DNA from: Isoptericola jiangsuensis
GTDB taxonomy: Bacteria > Actinomycetota > Actinomycetes > Actinomycetales > Cellulomonadaceae
Direction: 5' to 3'
DNA: 64,000 nt
NCBI RefSeq assembly: GCF_002563715.1
Contig: NZ_PDJJ01000001.1
Location: forward strand, 496,001 to 560,000
The notes beneath the pieces were generated by a model that had not been told where the DNA came from, did no database searches, and saw only the letters and a list, made by a program, of their open reading frames with translations. Positions 45,406 through 55,650 of this stretch are shown piece after piece (the first letter of the stretch is position 1; each line of letters begins with the position of its first letter). The position numbers were made by a program, and so were the translations under genes.

Positions 45406-46038
45406 ATGACCTCAGCTCCCCGGTTCCGCCGCCCGGCCATGCCCGACCCGCGAGCCGCCGACGAGCTGCCGGGCGACGTCGACCCGGCCCGCCGGGACGA
45501 GGTCGCGCACACCACCGCCCGCGCCGTCGTGCACCGGGCGCGCGCGGCCGAGGACCCGGAGGTCGTGGGCCGGCTCGTGCGGCTCGTCGAGGACGAGGGG
45601 CTCGACGTCGTCGCCGGCCTGTGGGCCGACGCCGCCCCGGCGACGCTCCCCGGCGCCCTGTGGCGGCTGTACGCGCTGCGCGAGTGGGTGCGCCGCGACC
45701 CGCGCACGGTGGGCCTGCGCTACCGGCTCGGCGTGGACGTCGCCCCCGTGGCGGAGGTCGTCGCGGGGGTGCCCCGCCCGCCGTCGCCGGACGACCTGCG
45801 CGCGCTGGCCGACACCGTCCTGTCGGGCGTGTTCGCGGGCGACCTCGCCGTCGCGCTGGAGCGTGCCGCGGCGTTCTGCCGCATCCTCGCCGCGGGTGCG
45901 GCCTACGACGCCGACGCGCGGGAGGTCGCCGACCCCGACGGTGCGGCCCGCATGACGCGGGGCGCGGCGGACCTCGTGGGGACGGCGACGGAGCTGGAGC
46001 ACGCGGCGGCGCTGTGGCGCACCGGCGCCCTCGACTGA
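45406..46038 (+). CDS. Conserved actinobacterial protein, unknown function
   Basis: A 210-residue, largely helical, charged protein. Segments RLVRLVEDEGLDVVAGLWADA and LPGALWRLYALREWVRRDP recall an uncharacterised actinobacterial family of cytoplasmic proteins. No catalytic motif, signal peptide or membrane segment is seen. GACACT ends 6 nt before the ATG, consistent with a leaderless mRNA. It is divergent from the sugar porter, 147 bp away, and followed by a long gap. Confidence 0.65.
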   Translation: MTSAPRFRRPAMPDPRAADELPGDVDPARRDEVAHTTARAVVHRARAAEDPEVVGRLVRLVEDEGLDVVAGLWADAAPATLPGALWRLYALREWVRRDPRTVGLRYRLGVDVAPVAEVVAGVPRPPSPDDLRALADTVLSGVFAGDLAVALERAAAFCRILAAGAAYDADAREVADPDGAARMTRGAADLVGTATELEHAAALWRTGALD

Positions 46039-46394
46039 GCCCGGCACCCGCCCGGCGTCGAGCCGCGGGCCCGGTCGCGACGAGGGTCGCCGAGCCGGCA
46101 GCGGGGCCGGCGTGAGGATCGACACGCCGGTCGCGGGTGCGTCGGACTTGTCCCGGACGGTGGGGTGGTGCTTACGATGCCGGTGCGACGTCGGGCCGCG
46201 GTTGCCCCGGGCTCCATCTTCAGCCGCTACGAGCGGCCACGCGCCGAGAGGCGCTTCCCGGTCCGGCGTCGCACCTCCTCTTCCTCCGGCCGAGGAGCAC
46301 GCCCACGCCGTCCCGCCTGCGCGGATTTAGCGCTGCGTCGTGCCGGGACCTACCCTGTGACTGATCGTGCGTCCTTCGCCTCCGGGAGCCCTCC
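46039..46394 (+). promoter_or_regulatory. Long leader/promoter region before the DUF47-pit operon
   Basis: This 356-bp gap shows no gene. Possible promoter elements are TACGAT (46174-46179) and TACCCT (about 46350). A hairpin GCGCC-GAGA-GGCGC with a GNRA tetraloop lies at 46241-46254 and could be part of a structured leader. No PHO-box-like tandem GTTCA repeats are present, which argues against PhoP control. Confidence 0.35.
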
Positions 46395-47015
46395 GTGCGC
46401 CTGCGCCTCACCCCGCGTGACACCACCTACTTCGACCTCCTGGCCGAGATCGCGCGTCACACCGTCACCGGCGCCACCCTCCTGGCCGAGCTCCTCGGTG
46501 CGTCACGGCTGGACCGGCACGAGATCGCGGACCGCCTGTCGGAGGCCGAGCACGCCGCCGACGACGCCACCCACTCGATCATGCGCCGCCTCAACCAGAC
46601 GTTCGTCACGCCGCTCGACCGGGACGACATCTACCATCTCGCGTCCGCGCTGGACGACTGCATGGACGCGATGGACGAGGCCGGCCAGCTCATCGTGCTG
46701 TACAAGATCGACGAGCTGCCGATGGCGGTGTCCGAGCAGGTGCAGGTGCTGCAGCGCTGCGCGGAGCTGACGGCGGACGCCATGCCGCGCCTGCGCAAGC
46801 TGGACCAGCTCCCCGAGTACTGCGTGGAGATCAACCGCCTGGAGAACCAGGGCGACACGCTGCACCGGACGCTGCTGGGCGACATGTTCGACCGTGCCAC
46901 CGACCCGATCGCTCTCATCAAGCTCAAGGAGGTCGTGGACGTCCTCGAGGAGGCGACGGACGCGTTCGAGCGGGTGGCGAACATGGTCGAGACCATCGCG
47001 CTCAAGGAGTCCTGA
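46395..47015 (+). CDS. DUF47 (PhoU-like) phosphate transport accessory protein
   Basis: A 206-residue all-helical protein of the DUF47/TIGR00153 type: EHAADDATHSIMRRLNQTFVTPLDRDDIYHLASALDDCMDAMDEA holds the acidic clusters that bind metal in PhoU relatives, and a second set (EINRLENQGDTLHR, LKEVVDVLEEATDAFERVANMVE) follows. It is always paired with Pit permeases and is thought to gate or regulate phosphate uptake from the cytoplasmic side. Start GTG; only 2 nt separate its stop from pit. Confidence 0.93.
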   Translation: MRLRLTPRDTTYFDLLAEIARHTVTGATLLAELLGASRLDRHEIADRLSEAEHAADDATHSIMRRLNQTFVTPLDRDDIYHLASALDDCMDAMDEAGQLIVLYKIDELPMAVSEQVQVLQRCAELTADAMPRLRKLDQLPEYCVEINRLENQGDTLHRTLLGDMFDRATDPIALIKLKEVVDVLEEATDAFERVANMVETIALKES

Positions 47016-47017
47016 GC

Positions 47018-48022
47018 GTGGAGCTCGTGATCGTCGGCGTCATCGTGGCGCTGGCCCTCGGGTTCGCCTACACCAACGGCTTCCACGACGCCGCCAACGC
47101 GGTGGCGACGTCGATCTCGACGCACGCCCTGACCCCGCGGATCGCGGTCGGCATGGCCGCGGTGATGAACTTCGTGGGAGCGCTCCTCGGCACCCAGGTC
47201 GCGGAGACCATCGCGACGTCGATCGTGGACCTGTCGGGCGCGACGGTCCAGCAGTCGCTGCTCGTGCTGCTCAGCGCGCTGGTCGGTGCCACCGCGTGGA
47301 ACGTGCTGGCCTGGTGGTTCGGCATGCCGACGTCCTCCACGCACTCCCTCATCGGCGGGCTCATCGGTGCGGGCCTCGCCGGCGGGATGACGGTCTACGG
47401 CCCGGAGATCGTCGACAAGGTGGTGCTGCCGACGCTGGTGTCCCCGCTGGTCGGCTTCGTCGGCGCCTACGCCGCGATGATCGGCGTCATGTGGATCTTC
47501 CGCGACAAGCCGCACGCGAAGGTCAACCGGCGGTTCCGGGTCGCGCAGACGGCGTCCGCCGCCGCGATGGCGCTCGGCCACGGCCTCCAGGCCGCGCAGA
47601 AGACGATGGGTGTCATCTGGCTGGCGCTGCTCACCGTCGGCACGGTCGCCCCCGCGGACGGCATCCCCTGGTGGGTCAAGCTGTCCGCCGCGACCGCCAT
47701 GGGCGTCGGCACGTACGTCGGCGGCTGGCGGATCATGCGCACGCTGGGGCGTCGCATCATCGAGCTCGACCCCGCGCGCGGGTTCGTCGCCGAGTCCGTC
47801 GCCTCCCTGCTGCTGTACGTCAACGCGCTCGTGCTGAACGCGCCCGTCTCCACCACGCACATCATCACCTCGGCCATCACCGGCGTCGGCGCGACCCGAC
47901 GGCTGTCCGCGGTCCGCTGGGGCGTCGCCCGCAACATCGCGGTCTTCTGGCTCCTCACGGCGCCCGTCGCGGGGCTGCTCGCCGCGGGTGTCACCTGGGC
48001 CGTGCTGCTCGCCGTCGGCTGA
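47018..48022 (+). CDS. pit: Low-affinity inorganic phosphate permease Pit
   Basis: A 334-residue membrane permease. Signature repeats of the PiT family are seen: FAYTNGFHDAANAVATSISTHALTPRIAV near the N-terminus and VNALVLNAPVSTTHIITSAITGVG near residue 267-290, the inverted-topology halves that carry metal-phosphate with protons. About 8-10 hydrophobic segments. Co-operonic with the DUF47 gene. The Nudix/phosphatase gene converges on it with only a 6-nt gap. Confidence 0.95.
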   Translation: MELVIVGVIVALALGFAYTNGFHDAANAVATSISTHALTPRIAVGMAAVMNFVGALLGTQVAETIATSIVDLSGATVQQSLLVLLSALVGATAWNVLAWWFGMPTSSTHSLIGGLIGAGLAGGMTVYGPEIVDKVVLPTLVSPLVGFVGAYAAMIGVMWIFRDKPHAKVNRRFRVAQTASAAAMALGHGLQAAQKTMGVIWLALLTVGTVAPADGIPWWVKLSAATAMGVGTYVGGWRIMRTLGRRIIELDPARGFVAESVASLLLYVNALVLNAPVSTTHIITSAITGVGATRRLSAVRWGVARNIAVFWLLTAPVAGLLAAGVTWAVLLAVG

Positions 48023-48028
48023 GCCGGC

Positions 48029-49078
48029 TCACCACACGGGCGGGGAGATCCGTTCGGCCGCGACGACCCGAGGCCCCTTCGACGTGGCCGCGACGTGCGC
48101 GACGAGAGCCTCGCCCGGCTCCAGGTACGGGTCGCGTCGCGGCAGCACCGCCGCGACCGACCGGCGCGAGTGCTGGCCGAGGACGTCCAGGACCGTCGGC
48201 AGCACCGGACGGTGGGTGCACAGCACCGACGCGCGCGGCTGCTCCAGCAGGTCCCGCACCGCGGCCGCGACCCGGGCGGGCGAGCGCTCGTGCTGCGCCT
48301 CGCCGAGCGAGTCGCTGTACTCCGGGCGCAGCCCCGCCGCCCGCACGTACGGGTCCATCGTCGTCGCGCACCGCTCCCACCGGCTCGACACGACCGTGCT
48401 GACGCCGTACCCGGCCAGCACCGGCACCAGGGCGGACGCCTGCGCGTGCCCCACGGGCGTCAGGGGGCGCTCCTGCTCCTCGCCGTGCCACGTCTGGCGG
48501 GGCACCGCGCGGCCGTGCCGCACGATCACGAGGGCGCGGGTGTCCAGGCGCAGGTCGGCGTGGGCCTCCCGCAGCTCGTCCAGCGGCCCGCGGTCCGACG
48601 CGCGCGTCAGGCGCTCGGCCGCCTCGTCGGCGTCCAGCCACTCCGTCCGGTCGATCTCGCGCTTGTTCACCGGGGCCACGGGTGCCCGCGCGGCCAGCGC
48701 CCGGGCGTCCGTCTCCGCGCCGGCCCGTCGGGCCGCCCAGTAGTGCACGCGCTTCACGCGCCCCTCGGGCGTCAGGTACTGCAGGCCCGGCAGCGGCACG
48801 CCCACGACGATCGGCTTGCCCGTCTCCTCGGTGACCTCGCGCACCGCGGTCGTGGACAGCGCCTCGCCGTCCTCGTGCTTGCCCTTCGGCCACGACCAGT
48901 CGTCGTAGCGCGGCCGGTGCACGAGCTGCACCTGGAGGCGACCCTGCCGCACCCGCCACACCAGGGCGCCCGCCGTCTCGATGACAGGGGCGTGGGGCAC
49001 CGACGTCGCGCCCAGCGGGTCGACGAACGGCGTGGACGTCAGCAGGGGGCGGGTCGCCCAGGGCAGGGAGCTGCTCAT
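48029..49078 (-). CDS. Nudix hydrolase fused to histidine phosphatase (MutT1-like)
   Basis: A 349-residue two-domain enzyme. Residues about 30-165 are a Nudix domain with a perfect box, GKHEDGEALSTTAVREVTEE then TG (Gx5Ex7REUxEExG). Residues about 180-349 are a histidine phosphatase (VIVRHGRAVPR, RHG motif; late His in LCTHRPVLP). This architecture equals mycobacterial MutT1, which hydrolyses 8-oxo-(d)GTP and dinucleoside polyphosphates, and which also neighbours ppk1 there. The ATG at 49078 is 9 nt after the ppk stop, so the two are co-transcribed. Confidence 0.9.
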   Translation of the reverse strand: MSSSLPWATRPLLTSTPFVDPLGATSVPHAPVIETAGALVWRVRQGRLQVQLVHRPRYDDWSWPKGKHEDGEALSTTAVREVTEETGKPIVVGVPLPGLQYLTPEGRVKRVHYWAARRAGAETDARALAARAPVAPVNKREIDRTEWLDADEAAERLTRASDRGPLDELREAHADLRLDTRALVIVRHGRAVPRQTWHGEEQERPLTPVGHAQASALVPVLAGYGVSTVVSSRWERCATTMDPYVRAAGLRPEYSDSLGEAQHERSPARVAAAVRDLLEQPRASVLCTHRPVLPTVLDVLGQHSRRSVAAVLPRRDPYLEPGEALVAHVAATSKGPRVVAAERISPPVW

Positions 49079-49086
49079 CGGCGCCG

Positions 49087-51444
49087 TCAGGACCGGGACG
49101 GGCGCCGACGGTGCCGGTCCACCAGCACGGCCTGCAGGTCGTCGGTGGGCTCCCCGTCGGGACCGGTCACCTGGCGCTCCCAGCCGCCGTCGGGGCCGAG
49201 GTGCCACGACGCCGTGCGCGGCGACACCGAGTCGTTCATCAGCTCCAGCAGCTCGAGGATCTGCCCCTGGTCGGTGATGCGCACCAGCGCCTCCACGCGA
49301 CGGTCGAGGTTGCGGTGCATGAGGTCGGCCGACCCGATGAACACCTCCGGCCCGGCCTCGGGCCCCTCGCCGATCTGCGGTCCCGCCGAGTTCGCGAACG
49401 CGAAGATCCGCGAGTGCTCCAGGAACCGGCCGAGGATCGACCGGACCCGGATGTTCTCGCTCAGGCCCGGCACGCCCGGCCGCACCGCGCAGATGCCGCG
49501 CACCACCAGGTCGACCTTCACGCCGGCCTGCGACGCCCGGTACAGGGCGTCGATCGTGGCCTCGTCGACGGCGGAGTTCACCTTGAACTTCACCCACGCC
49601 TCGTGCCCGGCACGGGCGGCGGCCGCCTCGCGGTCGATGCGCTCGATGAGGCCGCTGCGCACCGTGCGGGGCGCCACCAGCAGCCGGTGGAACCGGGACC
49701 GGGGCGCGTACCCCGAGAGCTGGTTGAACAGGCGCGTGAGGTCCTGCCCCACGTCCGGGTCGCACGTCAGCAGGCCGTGGTCGGTGTACAGGCGGGCCGT
49801 CTTCGGGTGGTAGTTGCCGGTGCCGACGTGGCAGTAGCGGCGCAGCCCGTCGGACTCCTGGCGCACCACGAGGGACAGCTTGCAGTGCGTCTTGAGGCCG
49901 ACGATGCCGTACACGACGTGGACGCCCGCCTCCTCCAGCTTGCGCGCCCACGAGATGTTCGCCTGCTCGTCGAACCGCGCCTTGATCTCCACCAGCGCGA
50001 GAACCTGCTTGCCGGCCTCCGCGGCGTCGATGAGGGCGTCCACGATGGGGGAGTCGCCCGACGTGCGGTACAGCGTCTGCTTGATCGCCAGGACCTTCGG
50101 GTCGGCGGCGGCCTGCTCCAGGAACGTCTGCACCGACGTCGAGAACGAGTCGTATGGGTGGTGCAGCAGGACGTCGCGCTCCCGGATGGACTGGAACACG
50201 TTGCCCGGCATCGCCGACTCGACCTCGGCGAGCTGGCGGTGCGTCGTCGGGACGAACCGCGGGTAGTGCAGGTCCGTCCGGTCGATGTCCGCGATGACGT
50301 TGAGGCCCGTGAGGTCCAGCGGGGCGGGGAGCTCGTACACCTCCTCCTCGGACACGGCGAGCTCGCGGATCAGCAGCTCGCGGATGCGCTCCGAGATGCC
50401 CTCGGCCAGCTCCAGGCGGACCGGCGGGCCGAACCGGCGCCGCAGCAGCTCCTTCTCCATCGCCTGGAGCAGGTTCTCGGCGTCGTCCTCCTCGACCTCC
50501 ACGTCCTCGTTGCGGGTGACGCGGAACGTGTGGTGCTCGCGCACCTCCATGCCGGGGAACAGGTGGTCGAGGTGGTGGGCGATGACCTCCTCGAGCGGCA
50601 CGAACGACGTCTGCGTGCCGCCGCCCTGCGTGGGCGTCGGCGCGCTCGGGCGGCCCCGGTCGTCGACCGCGATGAACCGCGGCAGCAGCGGCGGCACCTT
50701 GACGCGCGCGAAGTGCTCCTTGCCCGTCACCGGGTTCGCGACCACGACGGCGAGGTTCAGCGACAGCCCCGAGATGTACGGGAAGGGGTGCGCGGGATCG
50801 ACGGCCAGCGGCGTCAGCACGGGGAAGATCTGCTTGCGGAAGAACTTGTGGAGGCGGATCTGCTCCTTCTCCGCCAGGTCCTCCCAGTGGACGATCGTGA
50901 TGTTCTCGTCCGCGAGGACCGGCTGCACCTGGTCGCGGAACACCTCCGCGTGCCGGCGCATCAGGCGGTGCGCGCCCGCCCCGATGCCCTCCAGGACCTC
51001 GCGCGGGGTGAGGCCCGACGCCGCGGTGACCGCGATGCCCGTGGCGATGCGCCGCTTCAGGCCCGCCACCCGCACCATGAAGAACTCGTCCAGGTTCGAC
51101 GCGAAGATCGCGAGGAACCGCACCCGCTCCAGCAGCGGCAGCGTCGGGTCCTCCGCGAGCTCCAGCACGCGCTCGTTGAACGCGAGCCAGCTCAGCTCAC
51201 GGTCGGCGAACCGGTCCGCGGGCAGCGGCTCCAGCTCCGCCGGCACCGGGACCGCGGCCGGCTCCGCCGGCTCCTCGGCGATGTGCTCGGCGATGTGGGC
51301 GGCGAGCTGGGGGTCCATGCGGCGAGGGCCTGCCTTCACGGTCGTGCGGGTGTCGGTCGGGGCGGAGGTGGCGGCGGTCACGAACCGCCCGCGGGCGTCT
51401 CGTCGCCGCGCCGGTCGCGAGGGGGACGCAGTCATAGGCCCCAT
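49087..51444 (-). CDS. ppk: Polyphosphate kinase Ppk1
   Basis: A 785-residue kinase that makes inorganic polyphosphate from [23 protein letters not shown] marks the N-domain; [14 protein letters not shown], with the preceding [17 protein letters not shown], carries the autophosphorylated His (LKTHCK) and [16 protein letters not shown] the second conserved His. The first 45 residues are a variable basic extension. The ATG at 51444 is 7 nt from GGAGG; an ATG three codons later is possible. It is upstream of the Nudix/phosphatase gene, linking polyphosphate synthesis with nucleotide sanitation and close to Pit. Confidence 0.95.
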   Translation of the reverse strand: MGPMTASPSRPARRRDARGRFVTAATSAPTDTRTTVKAGPRRMDPQLAAHIAEHIAEEPAEPAAVPVPAELEPLPADRFADRELSWLAFNERVLELAEDPTLPLLERVRFLAIFASNLDEFFMVRVAGLKRRIATGIAVTAASGLTPREVLEGIGAGAHRLMRRHAEVFRDQVQPVLADENITIVHWEDLAEKEQIRLHKFFRKQIFPVLTPLAVDPAHPFPYISGLSLNLAVVVANPVTGKEHFARVKVPPLLPRFIAVDDRGRPSAPTPTQGGGTQTSFVPLEEVIAHHLDHLFPGMEVREHHTFRVTRNEDVEVEEDDAENLLQAMEKELLRRRFGPPVRLELAEGISERIRELLIRELAVSEEEVYELPAPLDLTGLNVIADIDRTDLHYPRFVPTTHRQLAEVESAMPGNVFQSIRERDVLLHHPYDSFSTSVQTFLEQAAADPKVLAIKQTLYRTSGDSPIVDALIDAAEAGKQVLALVEIKARFDEQANISWARKLEEAGVHVVYGIVGLKTHCKLSLVVRQESDGLRRYCHVGTGNYHPKTARLYTDHGLLTCDPDVGQDLTRLFNQLSGYAPRSRFHRLLVAPRTVRSGLIERIDREAAAARAGHEAWVKFKVNSAVDEATIDALYRASQAGVKVDLVVRGICAVRPGVPGLSENIRVRSILGRFLEHSRIFAFANSAGPQIGEGPEAGPEVFIGSADLMHRNLDRRVEALVRITDQGQILELLELMNDSVSPRTASWHLGPDGGWERQVTGPDGEPTDDLQAVLVDRHRRRPSRS

Positions 51445-51499
51445 CGTGGCACCTCCGCGTGAACGGCGGGTGACGAGGCGCGCATCCGGGTCCGCAGGG

Positions 51500-52438
51500 T
51501 CAGGCGGGGGCGTACTGCACGTCGGTCCCCGCGCGGGCGAAGCCCAGCCGGTCGTACGTGCGCCGGGCGGCCGTGTTGTCCCCGTCGACGTACAGCACGC
51601 CGCGGGCGCAGCCGACGGCCGCCAGGTGCGCCAGGCCCGCCGCGGTGAGGGCCGTGCCCAGGCCGCGACCCTGCGCGGCCGGCGCCGTGCCGACCGCGTA
51701 GATCTCGCCGTCGACCCGGCCCGCCTCCTGGCCCGGCTCGACCTTGGTCCACACCGACCCGACCAGCGCGCCGTCCGGGTCCTCCAGCAGCAGGAACCCC
51801 GCCGGGTCGAACCAGGGCTCGGCCGCGCGGTCGTGCAGGTCCGCGACGGTCAGGCGGCCCTGCTCCGGGTGTCCCGCGAACGCCGCCGCGTTGAGCGCCA
51901 CCCAGGCGTCGTCGTCCGCGCCGGGGCGGAACGGCCGCAGCACGTGGTCGGCGGGCAGGGCGGGGGCCGGGAGGTCGGCGTCCAGCGGGCGGGCAAGGAA
52001 CAGCAGCTCGCGCGCCGCCGTCAGGCCGCGGGCCGCGGCGAAGCCGCGCGCGGCCTCCAGGTCGCCGTGCGCCCAGAGGCGCAGCGGCTTGCCGCGCTGG
52101 TCCGGCGCCCCCGACCGCTCCGGCAGGCGTGCGTCCCGCTGCGCGGTGCGCAGCAGCAGCGACCCGATCCCGCCGCGCCGGTGCTCCGGGTGCACCACCA
52201 GCTCGGCGCTCGCCACGTCGCCCGACCGGTCCACCTGCAGGTAGCCCGCCGTCGCGCCCGCGGAGGTTCGCGCCACGACGTGCGTCGTGGCGGCGTCGTC
52301 CGCCCCGAGGTGCAGCAGCGGCTGCTCGGACAGCGGCGCGACGCCGTCGTGGCGCGCGGCGTCGTCCGCCAGCGCACGCACGGCGTCCTGCGCGGCAGGG
52401 CTCAACGGACCGATCTCGACCGGGACGGGAAGGCGCAC
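51500..52438 (-). CDS. mshD: Mycothiol synthase MshD
   Basis: A 312-residue tandem GNAT acetyltransferase, the usual MshD length. The N-terminal half has [16 protein letters not shown], the C-terminal half [21 protein letters not shown], both acetyl-CoA-binding R/QxxGxG/A loops; EIYAVG and [19 protein letters not shown] are strongly MshD-like. It acetylates the cysteine amine of desacetylmycothiol, the last step to mycothiol, the actinobacterial glutathione analogue. The start is GTG at 52438; the longer upstream frame is a shadow of the AraC-type gene. It is divergent from that gene. Confidence 0.92.
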   Translation of the reverse strand: MRLPVPVEIGPLSPAAQDAVRALADDAARHDGVAPLSEQPLLHLGADDAATTHVVARTSAGATAGYLQVDRSGDVASAELVVHPEHRRGGIGSLLLRTAQRDARLPERSGAPDQRGKPLRLWAHGDLEAARGFAAARGLTAARELLFLARPLDADLPAPALPADHVLRPFRPGADDDAWVALNAAAFAGHPEQGRLTVADLHDRAAEPWFDPAGFLLLEDPDGALVGSVWTKVEPGQEAGRVDGEIYAVGTAPAAQGRGLGTALTAAGLAHLAAVGCARGVLYVDGDNTAARRTYDRLGFARAGTDVQYAPA

Positions 52439-52532
52439 CCCCCTATCCTGCCTCCTGCCGGCGACAGGGCGAAGATCACGGTGCGACGACGGCCACGGAC
52501 GGCCCGGCCTCCCGGTGGTAGCGTCACCCGTC

Positions 52533-53372
52533 ATGGCGATCCTGGCAGCGGGCAGCTCGCCGCCGACCGGGACGAGCCCGCGGGCGGACGAGGTCCCCGC
52601 AGCACCTCCGCAGCGACGCGGCGCCTCCGGCCTGTGGCCCGAGGCCGACCGCCTCCTCGACGCGCTCTCGCCGGAGCTGGTGCTGCTGCTCGACGACCTG
52701 TCCGCCGTCATGTTCTGCGCGAAGGACGTCACCGGGCGGTACGTGCTGGTCAACCGGACGTTCGTCGACCGCGCCGACCGCCGGTCCCCGCGCGACGTCG
52801 TGGGCCGCGCGTCCGTGGAGCTGTTCGCCCCCGAGCTCGCGGAGCGCTACGACGAGCAGGACGAGTACGTGCTGCGCGAGGGCTGGCCGCTGCGCAACGA
52901 GCTGGAGCTCATCCGCAACCTGCGGGGCGAGCCCGGCTGGTACCTCACCACGAAGATCCCGGTGCGCCGCGACGGCGAGGTCGTCGGCCTGGTCTCGACC
53001 TCCCGCGACCTGCGCACGGGCGACGTCGACGACCAGGTCATCGGGTCCCTCACCCGGGTGGTGCAGCTGGTCGACGACCGGCTCGACGAGCGGCTCGCGC
53101 TGGCCGAGCTCGCGACGGCCGCCGGTTGCCCGACGAGCGTCCTGGAGCGGCGGATGCGCCGCGTGTTCGGGCTCTCGCCCAAGCAGTTCCTGCTGCGCGC
53201 CCGGGTGGACCGGGCGACCTCCCTGCTCACGGGCTCGGACCTGCCGCTGGCGGAGGTCGCGGTCCGCTCCGGGTTCTACGACCAGCCGTCGTTCACGCGC
53301 ACGTTCGTGCGGCTCACCGGCGAGACGCCGGCCGTCTACCGGCGCAAGAGCCGGGCGCTCGACGCCTCCTGA
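52533..53372 (+). CDS. PAS-domain AraC-family regulator
   Basis: A 279-residue two-domain regulator. Residues about 50-165 are a PAS_4-like sensor ([47 protein letters not shown], and [24 protein letters not shown]). Residues about 180-275 are the double helix-turn-helix AraC domain ([34 protein letters not shown], then [32 protein letters not shown]). It stands just upstream of, and in the same direction as, the amidohydrolase operon and probably activates it in response to the substrate. TAGCGT lies 8 nt before the ATG. Confidence 0.88.
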   Translation: MAILAAGSSPPTGTSPRADEVPAAPPQRRGASGLWPEADRLLDALSPELVLLLDDLSAVMFCAKDVTGRYVLVNRTFVDRADRRSPRDVVGRASVELFAPELAERYDEQDEYVLREGWPLRNELELIRNLRGEPGWYLTTKIPVRRDGEVVGLVSTSRDLRTGDVDDQVIGSLTRVVQLVDDRLDERLALAELATAAGCPTSVLERRMRRVFGLSPKQFLLRARVDRATSLLTGSDLPLAEVAVRSGFYDQPSFTRTFVRLTGETPAVYRRKSRALDAS

Positions 53373-53447
53373 CCGTTCCCGCCGCGAGGCACCTGGTCAT
53401 TCACACGGTTGCGCCCGGACGGTTACGCGTCCGAAACAGCGGCCCCC

Positions 53448-53478
53448 TAGGTTTCCTGAATGTTCCTCTGATCAACAT
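53448..53478 (+). promoter_or_regulatory. Amidohydrolase operon promoter with ATGTT-N9-AACAT operator
   Basis: TAGGTT (53448-53453) fits the -10 consensus. Seven nt after it begins the inverted repeat ATGTT (53460-53464), 9 nt, AACAT (53474-53478), within AATGTT...AACATT. An identical half-site and spacing pattern overlaps the start of the flavin reductase gene at 62247-62265. The operator would cover the transcription start, a repressor arrangement. Confidence 0.65.
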
Positions 53479-53518
53479 TGGGACTCCGTGAAGGCCTCGG
53501 CCCTGGGGAGGTTGCGCC

Positions 53519-54892
53519 GTGCAGGACGTCGCCCAGCACCACCGGTTCCACGTCGGCAGCGCCGACGGCACGACCCTGCCGACCGGCGCGCGGGTCGCCG
53601 CCCTCACCGGCGTGCGGACCCCCGACGGGACGCCGGTCGACGTCGAGATCTCCGCGGGCACCGTCACCGCCGTGGTCCCCGCCGGGACCGACACCCGCCC
53701 GGACGGCGACGGCCTCCGGCTCGACGCCACCGGCTGGCGCGTCCTGCCCGCCGCGTGCGAGCCGCACGCCCACCTCGACAAGACCCACACCGCGTCGCGC
53801 GTGCCCGCCGGCACCGGCCTCGACCTCGTCGGCGCCGTCACCAGCTGGCGCGAGATCGCCCGCGACGTCGACGGGCCCGACGTCGCCGCCCGCGCGCGCC
53901 GCGCCGTCGAGCGCTACGCGGTGCGGGGCACCACCACGATCCGCACCCACGTCGACGCGCCCGCCGAGGGCGACCCGCTGCGCCTGCTCGACCCGCTCCT
54001 CGCGCTGCGCGACGAGGTCGCCGGCAGCGTCGCCCTCCAGGTGTGCCTCCTCGGTGGCTCCCACACGAGCGACGACGTCTACCTCGAGGCCGCCCGGCGC
54101 GGCGTCGACGTGCTCGGCGGCTGCCCGCACCTGTCGCCCGACCCCGCCGCGGAGATCTCCCGGGTGCTCGACCTCGCCGAGCGGACGGGCCTGCCCGTCG
54201 ACCTGCACGCCGACGAGCAGACGGCCCTGCCGCCGCACGGGCAGCTCCTCGACGTGGCGGACCTCGCGCAGCAGGTGCTGGCCCGCGGGCTCCAGCAGCG
54301 GGTGACCGCCAGCCACGTCGTGCGGCTCGGCTCCCTGCCGCCGGACCGGCTCGGGCCCGTCGTCGACCTGCTCGCCCGCGCCGGGCTCGGCGTCGTCACG
54401 CTCCCCATCACCAACCTGTACCTCCAGGGCCGCGACAGCACGCACCTCGTGCCCCGGGGCCTGACGGCCGTGCGGGCGCTCCTCGACGCCGGCGTGCCGG
54501 TCGCGGCCGGGGCCGACAACGTGCGCGACCCCTTCAACCCCGCCGGCACGTGCGACCCGTTCGAGACGACGTCGCTCCTCATGACCGTCGCCCACCTGGG
54601 CGCCGACGAGGCGCTCGCCGCCGTGACGTCCGGTGCGCGCGCGGTGCTCGGCCTGCCCGCCGCCGGTCCCGTCGCCGGGCACCGGGCCGACCTCCTGCTC
54701 GTCCCCGACGTCCCGCTGGGGGACGTCCTCGCGGGGGGCGAGACCGCACGCGTGGTGATCACCGGGGGGCGCGTCGTCGCCGACACCCGCGTCACCCGGG
54801 CGCTGGCCCTCACCGGGACGGCCCCCACCGCCCCGGCGCACGACCCCTGGCTGACCGAGTCCGTCCCGACGATCCACGAGGTGACCCCGTGA
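53519..54892 (+). CDS. Amidohydrolase, cytosine deaminase (CodA)-like
   Basis: A 457-residue metal-dependent amidohydrolase. The CodA-type metal and catalytic residues are intact: EPHAHLDKTHT (HxH), DLHADEQ (His and catalytic Glu), TASHVVRLGSL (His) and AGADNVRDPFNPAGTCDP (Asp). This branch deaminates or hydrolyses cytosine, isoguanine, N-isopropylammelide or related N-heterocycles; the actual substrate is not known. The GTG start has GGGGAGG 7 nt upstream. First gene of an operon with an importer, an oxidase, a creatininase-type hydrolase and a second amidohydrolase; its stop overlaps the ATPase start (GTGA). Confidence 0.87.
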   Translation: MQDVAQHHRFHVGSADGTTLPTGARVAALTGVRTPDGTPVDVEISAGTVTAVVPAGTDTRPDGDGLRLDATGWRVLPAACEPHAHLDKTHTASRVPAGTGLDLVGAVTSWREIARDVDGPDVAARARRAVERYAVRGTTTIRTHVDAPAEGDPLRLLDPLLALRDEVAGSVALQVCLLGGSHTSDDVYLEAARRGVDVLGGCPHLSPDPAAEISRVLDLAERTGLPVDLHADEQTALPPHGQLLDVADLAQQVLARGLQQRVTASHVVRLGSLPPDRLGPVVDLLARAGLGVVTLPITNLYLQGRDSTHLVPRGLTAVRALLDAGVPVAAGADNVRDPFNPAGTCDPFETTSLLMTVAHLGADEALAAVTSGARAVLGLPAAGPVAGHRADLLLVPDVPLGDVLAGGETARVVITGGRVVADTRVTRALALTGTAPTAPAHDPWLTESVPTIHEVTP

Positions 54893-55650
54893 CCACGACG
54901 ACCCCGCGCCCGCCGTCCCTGACCCGCACCCTCGTGCTCGACGACGTCACCAAGCAGTTCGACACCGGCACCGTCGCGCTCGAGGACGTCACCCTCCAGG
55001 TCGCCGCCGGGGAGTTCGTCTCCGTCGTGGGCCCGTCGGGCTGCGGCAAGTCGACGCTGCTGCGCCTCGCGTCCGGCCTCGACGACGTCACCGCCGGCGG
55101 CATCGAGGTGAACGCGCACTCCACGTCCTACGTGTTCCAGGAGCCGACGTTGCTGGAGTGGCGCAGCGCCCTGCGCAACGTCGAGATCGTCGGCGAGCTG
55201 CGCGGCCGGGGCAAGGCGGACCGCCGCCGCGCCGCCCGGGAGGCGCTCGACCTCGTCGGCCTCACCGGGTTCGAGAAGCAGCACCCGCGCCAGCTCTCCG
55301 GCGGCATGCGGATGCGCGTGTCGATCGCCCGCGCGCTCGTCGCCGAGCCCGACCTCGCCCTGTTCGACGAGCCCTTCGGCGCGCTCGACGAGATCACGCG
55401 CCTGCACCTGCAGACCGAGCTGCAGCGGCTCTTCGCCCTCAAGCAGTTCGCCGGCCTGTTCATCACCCACTCCGTGTCCGAGGCCGTCTACCTGTCGACG
55501 CGCGTCATCGTCATGAGCGGCCGCCCGGGCCGGGTCGTCGCCGACATCCCGGTGCCCTGGTCCTACCCCCGGCCGCCGGAGCTCCGGTTCGACCCGGAGT
55601 TCGCCGCGCTCACCGGCGAGGTCTCCGCCGCCCTCGGGGAGCACTCATGA
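54889..55650 (+). CDS. ABC importer ATPase, SsuB/TauB type
   Basis: A 253-residue nucleotide-binding subunit: Walker A GPSGCGKST near residue 46-54, the short TSYVFQEPTLLEW Q-loop typical of nitrate/sulfonate/taurine-type importers, signature LSGGMRMR, Walker B LALFDEPFGALD and ITHSVSEAVYLS. It energises uptake through the adjacent permease. GTG start and ATGA end both overlap neighbours by 4 nt, so the operon is tightly coupled. Confidence 0.93.
   Translation: MTTTTPRPPSLTRTLVLDDVTKQFDTGTVALEDVTLQVAAGEFVSVVGPSGCGKSTLLRLASGLDDVTAGGIEVNAHSTSYVFQEPTLLEWRSALRNVEIVGELRGRGKADRRRAAREALDLVGLTGFEKQHPRQLSGGMRMRVSIARALVAEPDLALFDEPFGALDEITRLHLQTELQRLFALKQFAGLFITHSVSEAVYLSTRVIVMSGRPGRVVADIPVPWSYPRPPELRFDPEFAALTGEVSAALGEHS

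Noticed and set aside
53395-53405. GGTCATTCACA, a 10 of 11 match to a PhoP unit upstream of the amidohydrolase operon
   Set aside because: No second unit in 11-bp phase on either side, so not a convincing PHO box.
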